A program made the position numbers and the translations under genes. Below are positions 39,515 to 47,565 of a DNA stretch of 64,000 bases, piece after piece. The stretch comes from Collinsella sp. 4_8_47FAA. GTDB lineage: Bacteria > Actinomycetota > Coriobacteriia > Coriobacteriales > Coriobacteriaceae. Below the pieces are notes generated by a model. That model saw nothing but the letters and a program-made list of their open reading frames with translations, did not search any database and had not been told where the DNA came from. Every line of letters starts with the position of its first letter. Position 1 is the stretch's first letter. Location: positions 78,721 to 142,720 of the forward strand of contig NZ_KN214137.1 of assembly GCF_000763055.1 (NCBI RefSeq), in the 5' to 3' direction.

Positions 39515-41584
39515 CTATCGAACCGAAGAATCGCCCGAGGCCGAAGAGGTATCGGGCTCGTCATAAATCACACCGAGCACGTCGCGCACGACATGCATCG
39601 CGGTATCTGAGCCGCCGCCGCCCTGCTCCAGGACAGTAGCGATGACATACTTGGGATCATCGGCCGGTGCATAGGCGCAGAACCACGCGTATTCGTCCTC
39701 GCCGCTTTTCTCGCCCGTGCCCGACTTGCCGTATACCTGCGGCGTCAGGGTGCCAAAGTGAGCCGCCAGGGACGTCGATGCCGTGTAAATCACGTCGTGC
39801 ATGCCGTTGCGAACAAGAGCCAAATCCGAATCGCTGTTGATCTTGGCCTCCAGGCGCTTCTTCTTGCCCTTGCCGTTGTACTTATAGGCATCGCCGTCGC
39901 CATCGCGCGATACGGCAGACAAAAACACGTGAGGCACGTACTGTTTGCCGCCGTTGGCAAGACCCATATAGGCACACGCCATCTGCAGGGGCGTCACCAG
40001 GATGTCACCCTGGCCGATAGCGATGTTGGTCATATCGCCGGCATTCCACTTGCGGTCCTCGGCAGAGGCGTCGGTGAAGTACGACTCTTTCCACTCGGCA
40101 TCGGGAATACGGCCCGCGCCTTCACTCGGCAGATCGATACCGCAGGTCTTGCCCAGGCCCCAGCGACGAAAGACCTCTTGCAGGCCCTCGGAATGTTGCT
40201 CGTCATAAAAGAACGCCTTGCCCATGTCGTAGAAGACAGGGTCGCACGAGTTGGCGATACCCGATTGCAGCGTCATGGTGCCGTGGCCAGACGTCAGCCA
40301 GCAGCGCTTGCCCCACGACTTGCCCAGACCCGTCCAATAGCCCGTGCAGTTGGTTGTCTGCGTTGAAGTGTAGGTTCCAAACTCAAGACCGGCCAGTGCC
40401 GAGAGCGGCTTGATGGTCGAAGCCGACATGTACTGTCCGCTAATGGCGCGGTTGAGCAGCGGGTGCGAACCCTTGTCATCATTGAGCTCGGTCCACACGT
40501 CATTTGAGACGCCGCCGATAAAGACGGACGGATCGAACTTGGGCTGGCTCGCCATGCCCAGGATCTCGCCATTGTTGGGATCGAGACACACTACGGCGCC
40601 GTTGCCGGCATTGCTGTAGCCAGTGGTCTTGGCAAGCTCGATAGCGCTCGCCAGCGCCGTCTCGCAGGCCTGCTGGATCTTAAGGTCGAGCGTGAGCTTA
40701 ATGTCGGAGCCGGCCTTCGCGGGCACGGCGCCGGCCTGACCGGTCACATTGCCCGAGGCATCGACCTTGACGGTCTGCTCGCCACGAATACCCTGCAGCA
40801 GGTTTTCGTAGTAGCTCTCAACGCCCGCCTGCCCCACGATATCGCCCGACTGATACGTAATCTTGCCAGCAGAAGCATCATCGTCGCCAGAAGTTTTCTT
40901 ATTCTGGGCCTCGAGCTGCTCGGAGGTAATGGTGCCGGTATAGCCCAAGATATGGCATGCCGTCTCGCCGTATGGATACTGGCGCTCGGTACGCTCGGCA
41001 ATCTTGACGCCCGGGAACTCGCCGGCATGCTCCTGAATATAGGCAACCGTGGAGCGACGGACGTCCGTCGCGATGGTATGCAGGCTCTGAGCGCCCTCTG
41101 TATTGTCCTGAATATTGCGAAGGACCGCCACATAAGGCATTCCAAGCACGTTGGCAAGATGGCGAACCAGAACCTCATCCTCGGCAAGGTCGCGGTAGGC
41201 CACGACAGCAAGTGAGGGACGGTTCTGGACAAGCGCCACGCCATTGCGGTCGAGGATGCGACCGCGCACAGCGGGTGTGGTAACGGTGCGAGTCTGATTA
41301 CTATTGGCCTGCTTCTCGTAATAGTCCGACGAGACCATCTGCATGCCCCACAGCTTGACGGCAAGTGCCGCAAACATCGCGCCCACACCCGTGGTGAGGA
41401 TGGAAAAGCGGCCCTTAAAGGCGGTCGCCGCGGTATTGCCTTCGCCCTCGGTGGCGCGCGGGGCCGTTCCATGCTGTGTATCGTAGGTAAAACGGGAATC
41501 GCCACGACGCATGATGACCAGCGCGACCACGATGGCCACAACCAGCACGATACCGGCGATAATAACCGTCATCTGGGAAGACAT
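39515..41584 (-). CDS. mrdA: Penicillin-binding protein 2 (elongasome transpeptidase)
   Basis: Crosslinks peptidoglycan made by RodA. The dimerisation/pedestal domain starts at about 100 (VRGRILDRNGVALVQNRP). The catalytic motifs are Ser389-Thr-Ile-Lys392, Ser445-Cys-Asp447 and Lys620-Ser-Gly-Thr623. Two hydrophobic segments occur at the N-terminus, 5-25 and about 60-80, with a polar linker, while most class B PBPs have one. The C-terminal 15 residues are Ser/Asp-rich. It sits between mreD and rodA (gaps 13 and 9 bases). Confidence 0.94.
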   Translation of the reverse strand: MSSQMTVIIAGIVLVVAIVVALVIMRRGDSRFTYDTQHGTAPRATEGEGNTAATAFKGRFSILTTGVGAMFAALAVKLWGMQMVSSDYYEKQANSNQTRTVTTPAVRGRILDRNGVALVQNRPSLAVVAYRDLAEDEVLVRHLANVLGMPYVAVLRNIQDNTEGAQSLHTIATDVRRSTVAYIQEHAGEFPGVKIAERTERQYPYGETACHILGYTGTITSEQLEAQNKKTSGDDDASAGKITYQSGDIVGQAGVESYYENLLQGIRGEQTVKVDASGNVTGQAGAVPAKAGSDIKLTLDLKIQQACETALASAIELAKTTGYSNAGNGAVVCLDPNNGEILGMASQPKFDPSVFIGGVSNDVWTELNDDKGSHPLLNRAISGQYMSASTIKPLSALAGLEFGTYTSTQTTNCTGYWTGLGKSWGKRCWLTSGHGTMTLQSGIANSCDPVFYDMGKAFFYDEQHSEGLQEVFRRWGLGKTCGIDLPSEGAGRIPDAEWKESYFTDASAEDRKWNAGDMTNIAIGQGDILVTPLQMACAYMGLANGGKQYVPHVFLSAVSRDGDGDAYKYNGKGKKKRLEAKINSDSDLALVRNGMHDVIYTASTSLAAHFGTLTPQVYGKSGTGEKSGEDEYAWFCAYAPADDPKYVIATVLEQGGGGSDTAMHVVRDVLGVIYDEPDTSSASGDSSVR

Positions 41585-41597
41585 CTACGGGCCTCCC

Positions 41598-42164
41598 CTA
41601 TTTGAGCTTGCGGGTCTTGGGCTTAAAGCGCATACCCGTCTGGCGTCCGCCACGTGCGGAGAATCCATAGCCGGACTGCGGCACGACGCCGGACATCAAA
41701 AACTGAATGGCAACCAGACCCGTCAGGATCGAGGACGGCAGCGCATGGCCGAAGATCGCCACGACAAAGCTCGTCTCCAAACCCATAAACAGCAAGATGA
41801 TGCTGTAGATCACATTAATGACGAGCGCAAAGGCGCCCACGGTGACGCCGCGCGCACTCGGGGTACCGCCCGTCTGACCGACGGCGCTGTGCACCAGGGC
41901 AAAAGAACCCACGGTCAGCAGGAGCGACATAACGCCCACCGGCACGGCAGCGGACAGGTCATAAAACAAGCCGCTGCAAAAACCGCACACGACGGCACGG
42001 GTCGGGTCGCCCGAGAACACGCTTAGGCACACCAGGATAATCATGAAGTTGACGCGACCGCCCGCAATGGAGATCTGCGGTGCCAGGCCTGCTTGCAGCA
42101 GCACGCACACAATGGCGGCGATCACAAACGTGCGGGAGCTCATCCCCTGCTCGTGTAGATCCAT
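41598..42164 (-). CDS. mreD: Rod-shape membrane protein MreD
   Basis: A small polytopic protein of the elongasome, 188 residues with about five membrane segments (for example RTFVIAAIVCVLLQAGLAP and GVMSLLLTVGSFALVHSAV). The family block GFCSGLFYDLSAAVPVGV is recognisable. ATG 42164 has AGGGG 7 bases upstream, within the presumed end of mreC. ATG 42170 is one base from that site and less likely. As read, the mreC frame overlaps this gene by about 200 bases, which I attribute to a frameshift in mreC. Confidence 0.88.
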   Translation of the reverse strand: MDLHEQGMSSRTFVIAAIVCVLLQAGLAPQISIAGGRVNFMIILVCLSVFSGDPTRAVVCGFCSGLFYDLSAAVPVGVMSLLLTVGSFALVHSAVGQTGGTPSARGVTVGAFALVINVIYSIILLFMGLETSFVVAIFGHALPSSILTGLVAIQFLMSGVVPQSGYGFSARGGRQTGMRFKPKTRKLK

Positions 42165-43173
42165 GGACATGCCCCCTATTCGCTCGAGCCAGAATCGGTC
42201 GTCTCGGACGTGTCGGAACTGTCATCCGAGCTCTCGTCCTCGTCTTGGTCGCAGCGTCGCGCGACGTTCCCTGCGGCGTGCTGTTGGCCGTGCTCACGTC
42301 CTCGTCCGAGGCCGACTGTTCGTCAGTCAGCGAGGTGATGACCAGCACTTCCTCGTTGTTCTCGGCCGTCGTCTGGGCGCGCACCACAATGGTGTAGTAC
42401 ACATCGTTTGCCGATTTCTCAACCGACGAGACGGTGCCGAGCGGTAGACCCTTGGGGAACACGCCACCGATGCCCGAGGTCACGATGATGTCGCCAACCT
42501 TAACATCGGAGTCGACGCTCACGTACTCAAGACGCAGCGTGCCGTCAGCCTGACCCTGCAGCATGCCCTGGGCGCGCGTGTCCTGCACCATGGCGGATAC
42601 GCCGGAGTTCTCGTCGCCAATCAGGCGCACGGTGGACGTTTTGGCCGAGACTTCGATGATCTGGCCGATAACACCGGCCGAACTCGTCACAGGCATGTTG
42701 ATGGTAAGCCCGTCGGCAGAACCCTTATCAATCGTGACGGTCGAGGTCCAGGCATCGCCCGAGGCACCAACGATACGAGCTGCGGTCGATTTGAGGTTGT
42801 AGGTCGACTGCAGGCCGACCAGCCCCTCCAGACGCTCAGCGGTCTTTTGAGCCTCGGAGAGCTCAGCAACCTTAGAGGTCAGTTCCTCGTTTTGTTTTTT
42901 GAGCTCGTCGAGCGTGTCCTGCGACGCCGTAAGGTTAGAGAACACGTTGCCGATCGCATTGAAGGGAGCCGCCACAGCCGAACCCACAAAGCGCACCGGC
43001 GAGGTAATCGTCGTTACGCCCGAACGCACGGCATGAATCGGCCCTGCCTCGCCCTCGCGGATGTAAAACGTGAGCAGCAACACCGAAATCAGGCTGAAAA
43101 CAATCAACGGGCGCATACCCGTTGATTGTCGCTTGGTATTCAGATTTGTGGAGAAACCCGAAGATCGTGCCAA
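41959..43173 (-). CDS. mreC: Rod-shape-determining protein MreC, with a probable 3' frameshift
   Basis: A periplasm-side scaffold of the elongasome. A membrane segment (about 20-40) is followed by a coiled coil (TLDELKKQNEELTSKVAELSEAQKTAERLEGL, about 86-118 in total) and the two beta domains (SSAGVIGQIIEV, DIIVTSGIGGVFPKGLPLG). The conserved protein ends near residue 285. After TSRDAATK the reading frame is Arg-rich and runs 205 bases through mreD. A shift of one base near 42250 instead gives an acidic DQDEDESSDDSSDTSE-type tail ending at TAG 42178-42176, just before mreD. Start TTG 43173 follows AAAGGTGG by 7 bases. It lies 21 bases after mreB. Confidence 0.9.
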   Translation of the reverse strand: MARSSGFSTNLNTKRQSTGMRPLIVFSLISVLLLTFYIREGEAGPIHAVRSGVTTITSPVRFVGSAVAAPFNAIGNVFSNLTASQDTLDELKKQNEELTSKVAELSEAQKTAERLEGLVGLQSTYNLKSTAARIVGASGDAWTSTVTIDKGSADGLTINMPVTSSAGVIGQIIEVSAKTSTVRLIGDENSGVSAMVQDTRAQGMLQGQADGTLRLEYVSVDSDVKVGDIIVTSGIGGVFPKGLPLGTVSSVEKSANDVYYTIVVRAQTTAENNEEVLVITSLTDEQSASDEDVSTANSTPQGTSRDAATKTRTRARMTVPTRPRRPILARANRGHVHGSTRAGDELPHVCDRRHCVRAAASRPGTADLHCGRSRQLHDYPGVPKRVLGRPDPCRRVRFLQRLVL

Positions 43174-43194
43174 ATGGAATCCACCTTTTGGAAA

Positions 43195-44238
43195 TTAAGC
43201 ATTGGTCTGGACGAAGCCGCCATCAAACGCATTGGCCTCGAGCACGCGGGCACAGCCGTTAACAACGTTATCGAGCGCCGTGGGGCTGACGTTGACCGAA
43301 ACGCCGGTCTCATCGCGCAGGCGCACGTCGAGACCGCGCAGCAGCGCGCCGCCACCGGTCAGCAAAATGCCGTAGTACATAAGGTCCGAGGCGAGATCGG
43401 GAGGCGTGGCATCGAGGGCGTCCTTGACGGCCTTGGCCATCTCGTCGAGCGGCTTGTTGAGCGCGCGACGAATCTCCTCGCTCTCGATGCGCACGGTCTT
43501 GGGCAGACCGGTAATCACGTCGCGGCCGTTGACCTCGACGTCAAGCTCGTCCTTGAGCGGCACGGCGGAGCCGACCTTGATCTTGATGTCCTCTGCCGTA
43601 CGCTCGCCGATGGCCAGGTTGTAGGCATCACGAACGTGCGTGAGGATAGCCTGATCGAACTCGTCGCCGGCAATACGAATGGACTGCGAGACGACGATGC
43701 CGCCCATGGCGATAACAGCGACCTCGGTGGTACCGCCACCGATGTCGATGACCATGGAGCCGGTGGGCTCCTCGACGGGCAGGTCGGCGCCGATAGCGGC
43801 AGCCATGGGCTCCTCGATCAGGTAGGCCTGGCGAGCGCCAGCCTGGATCGTGGCCTCAAAGACGGCACGCTTCTCGACCGACGTGACGCCGGAGGGAACG
43901 CAGACGACAACGCGCGGACGCGGGGTCCACGGATAGCGCTTCTCGGACGCCTTGTCGATAAAGTAGCGAAGCATGGCCTCGGTAACATCGAAGTCGGCGA
44001 TGACGCCGTCCTTCAGGGGACGAACAGCCACGATGTTGCCGGGCGTACGGCCGAGCATGCGCTTTGCCTCGATACCGACCGCCAGGATGCGCTCGTCGTT
44101 CTTGTCGATGGCGACGACGGAGGGCTCGCGAATGACGATACCCTTGCCGCGCACGGAGACAAGCGTATTTGCGGTGCCGAGGTCGATGGCAAGATCGCCC
44201 GCATAGCTACCGAAGAACATATCCATCAAAGAAAACAA
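43195..44238 (-). CDS. mreB: Rod-shape actin homologue MreB
   Basis: Forms membrane-associated filaments that guide the elongasome. Nucleotide-site motifs of the actin fold are clear: AIDLGTANTLV, VVVCVPSGVTSVEKRA, MVIDIGGGTTEVAV and ILLTGGGALLRGLD. The protein has 347 residues and ends at the family's usual place. TTG 44238 has CAGGAG 5 bases upstream. ATGs at codons 5 and 7 lack one. It starts the mreB-C-D-PBP2-rodA run. Confidence 0.96.
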   Translation of the reverse strand: MFSLMDMFFGSYAGDLAIDLGTANTLVSVRGKGIVIREPSVVAIDKNDERILAVGIEAKRMLGRTPGNIVAVRPLKDGVIADFDVTEAMLRYFIDKASEKRYPWTPRPRVVVCVPSGVTSVEKRAVFEATIQAGARQAYLIEEPMAAAIGADLPVEEPTGSMVIDIGGGTTEVAVIAMGGIVVSQSIRIAGDEFDQAILTHVRDAYNLAIGERTAEDIKIKVGSAVPLKDELDVEVNGRDVITGLPKTVRIESEEIRRALNKPLDEMAKAVKDALDATPPDLASDLMYYGILLTGGGALLRGLDVRLRDETGVSVNVSPTALDNVVNGCARVLEANAFDGGFVQTNA

Positions 44239-44298
44239 CGCAACTCCTGATGTGTTGGATGATTGCTGGAAAACTACTAGTTCATGATACTAGCGCAA

Positions 44299-44331
44299 GC
44301 CCGGCACCTCACTTGCGGTGAAGCACCGGGC
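44299..44331 (-). terminator. Possible terminator after the TPR gene
   Basis: Minus-strand GCCCGG...CCGGGC stem with an imperfect inner arm, 25 bases after the stop, without a T-run. A short inverted repeat CTAGT/ACTAG (44277-44293) follows towards mreB. Confidence 0.45.
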
Positions 44332-44353
44332 GAAGCTAAATCCCATAAGGTCA

Positions 44354-45658
44354 CTACTGGTTGTCAGCAGCCGAGAAATCCATATCGAGCGAGGAAACGG
44401 CCCAGCCGATATGGTTGTCGGAGCGCACGAATTGGACGGTGTACTCCTGCTCGCCGCCCTTGGACAGCGACGCCTTAACCTTGGCGGTCGTCTCGGTCAT
44501 GGACTGATCCATGCCCTCGACGGACACGGTGGCACCCTGCGGAATCGAGGAGATGATCATCGACTTAGCGTCCTCGGACAGGCTCGAGGCCAGGCAAGAC
44601 TCGGCCTTTGCGGTGTCACCGTCGCCGGCAGCCTGGAACAGATCGGTAACCACAGATTCCTGAGACGGGAAGCCAAAGCCGCGTGTGTAGGCAAAGCCCA
44701 GACCGCCCGCGGCGATCAAAATGAGCAGAAGCAGCACAATGAAGACTTTGAGACCCGTGTGGCGATGGCGACGACGGACCTTGGCCTGCTTACGATCCTG
44801 ACGGTCCTGCTGGACCATCTCGGACTCGGACAGCGTAAAGAAACCGGTGTCCGAGGGATCGGGCATAAACTGACCGGTCGCGCCCGTAGGATCGAGCGGA
44901 TCGACGGCAGGAGCGTCCATCGCGGGCGCCGGAGCCGTGGCCATAGCCGTCTGGGCGGATAGCGCGGCAAGCGAATCGTGAACGCGGGCAAGCTCATCGG
45001 CCTGCTCGGAGGTGAGCTGGTAGATGCCATCGGCAGTAGCGGCGTTAAAGGCGTCGAGTGCGTCGGAGGGGCGGCCGGCGGCAGAAAGTGCCTGACCCAT
45101 GCCGGCGTTGAGCGCACGCGTGTCGTCGCGGGGGCCGGCAAAGTCGATAGCCGTGCGGTAGGTCTCCACGGCATCCGCCGGACGGCCGAGTTTAATGAAG
45201 CAACGACCAAGCTCGCCGAGTGCGGCGGCAGGAGCCGGATTGGCGCCGTCGATGGCAGCCTGACGGAAGGCAGTACCCGCGTTGGCATAGTCGCCCGACT
45301 GGAACAGCGCATTGCCCAGGCCGAGATAGGCCTTGAACGGCGTGGCATAGGAAGCATCCTGCGTAGCAGCAGAGAACGCCTGGGCGGCCGTCGTGTAGTC
45401 GCCCACGGCGGCGAGCGCCTTGCCGCGGTTGGTGAGCAGTGCGCCGCGCTTGCCGTAGGTGCCGTCGTTGAGAGCGGCGGCATAGGCCTCGGCGGCCTCG
45501 GCATACATGCCCAGGTGCATCAAGGCGTTACCACGAAGGTGATCGGCCTCGCCCATAATCTCATCGGGAGTTTTTGCCGCCCCAAGCATCTGGGCTGCAG
45601 CGGAAAAATCACCCGCGCGGTAAGCGGCGCGGCCCTGTTGGATCAGCTGGCTATTCAA
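44354..45658 (-). CDS. TPR-repeat membrane protein with extracytoplasmic C-terminal domain
   Basis: A 434-residue protein. Residues 1-215 form about six tetratricopeptide-type repeats (for example YRAGDFSAAAQML, LGMYAEAAEAYAAAL, FQSGDYANAGTAFRQAA). A Pro/Ala/Asp linker and a basic patch (KQAKVRRRHRH) precede one membrane segment at 303-323. The last 105 residues would be outside the cell and resemble small DUF4878-like lipoprotein domains (DLFQAAGDGDTAKAESCLASSL). Start TTG 45658 has AAAGGGG at 6 bases. Function unknown; it probably connects cytoplasmic partners with an external domain. Follows a cyclophilin gene by 11 bases. Confidence 0.75.
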   Translation of the reverse strand: MNSQLIQQGRAAYRAGDFSAAAQMLGAAKTPDEIMGEADHLRGNALMHLGMYAEAAEAYAAALNDGTYGKRGALLTNRGKALAAVGDYTTAAQAFSAATQDASYATPFKAYLGLGNALFQSGDYANAGTAFRQAAIDGANPAPAAALGELGRCFIKLGRPADAVETYRTAIDFAGPRDDTRALNAGMGQALSAAGRPSDALDAFNAATADGIYQLTSEQADELARVHDSLAALSAQTAMATAPAPAMDAPAVDPLDPTGATGQFMPDPSDTGFFTLSESEMVQQDRQDRKQAKVRRRHRHTGLKVFIVLLLLILIAAGGLGFAYTRGFGFPSQESVVTDLFQAAGDGDTAKAESCLASSLSEDAKSMIISSIPQGATVSVEGMDQSMTETTAKVKASLSKGGEQEYTVQFVRSDNHIGWAVSSLDMDFSAADNQ

Positions 45659-45669
45659 GGAAGTCCCCT

Positions 45670-46212
45670 TTACTCGTGAACGATCTCGACATGGACGATC
45701 TCGTCGCCGGCACGCAGCTGCGAAATCACATCAAGACCCTCGACCGTGGTACCAAAGACGGTGTAACCGGAATCGAGGTTATGCTGGGCGCCCAGGCAGA
45801 AGTAGAACTGCGAACCCGCGGAATCGGGGTCCATGGAGCGTGCCATGGCAAGGGCACCATCGACATGGCTGTTGCGCGGATTGGTGGCAAACTCGCCCTT
45901 GATGCAGTAGCCGGGACCACCGGTACCGGGCATGCCGTCAGGGCCCTCAAGACCGGCAGCGACGTCGGCGCCGGACATATCGCGGGTATTGGGGTCGCCG
46001 CCCTGAATGACAAAGCCGGGCACATAGCGATGGAACTTAAGGCCATCATAGAAACCCATCGTGGAAAGCTCGCAGAAGTTCGCGACATGAATGGGAGCGC
46101 CCTCACCGTCAAACTTGACCTTGATGGTACCCTTCGACGTCTCGATAACGGCGCACTCGTCGCCGGCAAGCTGATACTCGGGCGTGTAGAGCTCTTTCTT
46201 AAAACCAAACAT
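45670..46212 (-). CDS. Cyclophilin-type peptidyl-prolyl cis-trans isomerase
   Basis: A 180-residue single-domain cyclophilin that speeds proline isomerisation. FHRYVPGFVIQGGDP and SAGSQFYFCLG hold the active-site Arg, Gln and Phe. There is no signal peptide, so it is likely cytoplasmic. The 20 N-terminal residues are outside the fold. It has its own promoter and is the first gene of a pair with the TPR protein. Confidence 0.93.
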   Translation of the reverse strand: MFGFKKELYTPEYQLAGDECAVIETSKGTIKVKFDGEGAPIHVANFCELSTMGFYDGLKFHRYVPGFVIQGGDPNTRDMSGADVAAGLEGPDGMPGTGGPGYCIKGEFATNPRNSHVDGALAMARSMDPDSAGSQFYFCLGAQHNLDSGYTVFGTTVEGLDVISQLRAGDEIVHVEIVHE

Positions 46213-46251
46213 GTGGTTCCTTCCTCGTGCGTTTAAAGCATATTTGTACGA

Positions 46252-46281
46252 ATTGTAGCAATAAGCATGCGCTTACATCAA
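46252..46281 (-). promoter_or_regulatory. Promoter of the cyclophilin-TPR unit
   Basis: Minus-strand TTGATG and TACAAT (5 of 6) spaced 18 bases, about 40 bases before the ATG. Confidence 0.65.
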
Positions 46282-46319
46282 TTGCGCACGTAGGTTATGC
46301 CGACTATGGCGAACTAATT

Positions 46320-47462
46320 TTAGGAACGCTGCTGCGGCTTCCAGGAACCCACATTGGCGTCGTACTGGTTCAGTGCGCTGTTGCCGCCCTGCGCGATGGG
46401 CGCCAGGATATCGCTTTGGTGGGAACTCATCGACTCACCATCGGGAATGGCCAGCGAGATGTCCCAGCTCTGACAGATCACGTCGACACGCTCGTACATC
46501 CACTCGGCAAGCTGCTTTAAGTGGGCGATGTCATCCGCATAGACCGTATCGTCCTGATACTTAAGGTTGTTAAGCTCATCTTGCGTCTTTTTGATCTGGT
46601 CGCGCAGGGCGTAGGCACTCTGCGACAGCTCCTGACGGGTGGACAGTGGCGTTCGAAGATAGCCATTGTTAAAAGAATCGATGACCTCGCCGATCTGGTC
46701 CTCGTCACCGTAGGACACGATGGTCTGATACAGACCGTCGAGCCTGGTATAGAGCTGATCATCGGTGAGCACAGTTTCTTCCTGGACCACCTCGGCAGAA
46801 TCGTCCTGCTTGGTATCGTCCTCAGTCGCCTCGCCCTTTTGGCGCGTGGGGAAGGTCGTCTGCGCGGCCTGGCCAAACTGGTCATAGAAGCCAGGCATGA
46901 CACCCATGGGATCGGCCGTCACGAACCAATACGCACCACCGCACACGACGGCAAGGACCGCGATGACGATGAGCGGCTTGGGGATATGACGCTTGTGCTT
47001 GTGATAGGCGTCCTCGTCGGGGTGCACCTTGCGCTTGGGTTTTTGAGCATCGTCATGCAGGGAAACGGGCGTGGGAATATCGACCTTGGGGATACCGAAA
47101 TCCTTATCGAAAGCCGGCAGCACGCAGGTCTCGTTAGGATCAGCGGCATCCGAAAGCACCGCAGCGGCAGAGGCCGGCGCATGCGGCACCTCGGTATCGA
47201 TCTGCTCTTGCGTTAGGCGCGGAAAGCCCGCCGTGCGGCCCGCTGCCAGGTCGGATGCGGCCGCGTCCTCGGAGAGGATACCCGGAGCGGGGCGTCCGCA
47301 TTTGGGGCACGTACGATCATGCGGAGAAAGACGGGCACCGCAGCCCTCACAGAACACGAACTCGGTGTGCTCGGGACCATCGCCCGGACCCACATAGGCG
47401 TTGCAGTAGGGGCAGAACGAGGCGCCGTCCTCGATAGTCTTAAGGCAATGCGGGCAGATCAC
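46320..47462 (-). CDS. Double zinc-ribbon membrane protein of unknown function
   Basis: From GTG 47462 (AGAGG 5 bases upstream) the 380-residue protein starts with two zinc-ribbon Cys sets: Cys3/6/17/20 and Cys38/41/52/55. The TTG 10 codons upstream has no ribosome-binding site. A linker with a Lys/His-rich stretch (HKHKRHIPK) leads to one membrane segment at about 162-180, followed by a 200-residue presumably extracytoplasmic, largely helical domain. No known family was recognised for that part. Topology (zinc ribbon inside, helical domain outside) resembles zinc-ribbon sensor or scaffold proteins. Its neighbours are the TPR/cyclophilin pair and a P-type ATPase. Confidence 0.75.
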   Translation of the reverse strand: MICPHCLKTIEDGASFCPYCNAYVGPGDGPEHTEFVFCEGCGARLSPHDRTCPKCGRPAPGILSEDAAASDLAAGRTAGFPRLTQEQIDTEVPHAPASAAAVLSDAADPNETCVLPAFDKDFGIPKVDIPTPVSLHDDAQKPKRKVHPDEDAYHKHKRHIPKPLIVIAVLAVVCGGAYWFVTADPMGVMPGFYDQFGQAAQTTFPTRQKGEATEDDTKQDDSAEVVQEETVLTDDQLYTRLDGLYQTIVSYGDEDQIGEVIDSFNNGYLRTPLSTRQELSQSAYALRDQIKKTQDELNNLKYQDDTVYADDIAHLKQLAEWMYERVDVICQSWDISLAIPDGESMSSHQSDILAPIAQGGNSALNQYDANVGSWKPQQRS

Positions 47463-47565
47463 GGCATCCTCTTTTCGAAGCAATTCAAACAATCGAGGTT
47501 AGAGCATAACATCGCCACGGCCCCACAGGAACAAGGCACCAATTCAACATCGCCAGGGCGCGTAG

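Noticed and set aside
41959..42175. The Arg-rich tail of the mreC frame as a genuine C-terminal domain
   Set aside because: It is exactly an out-of-frame reading of mreD, and the other frame gives a natural acidic tail and stop.
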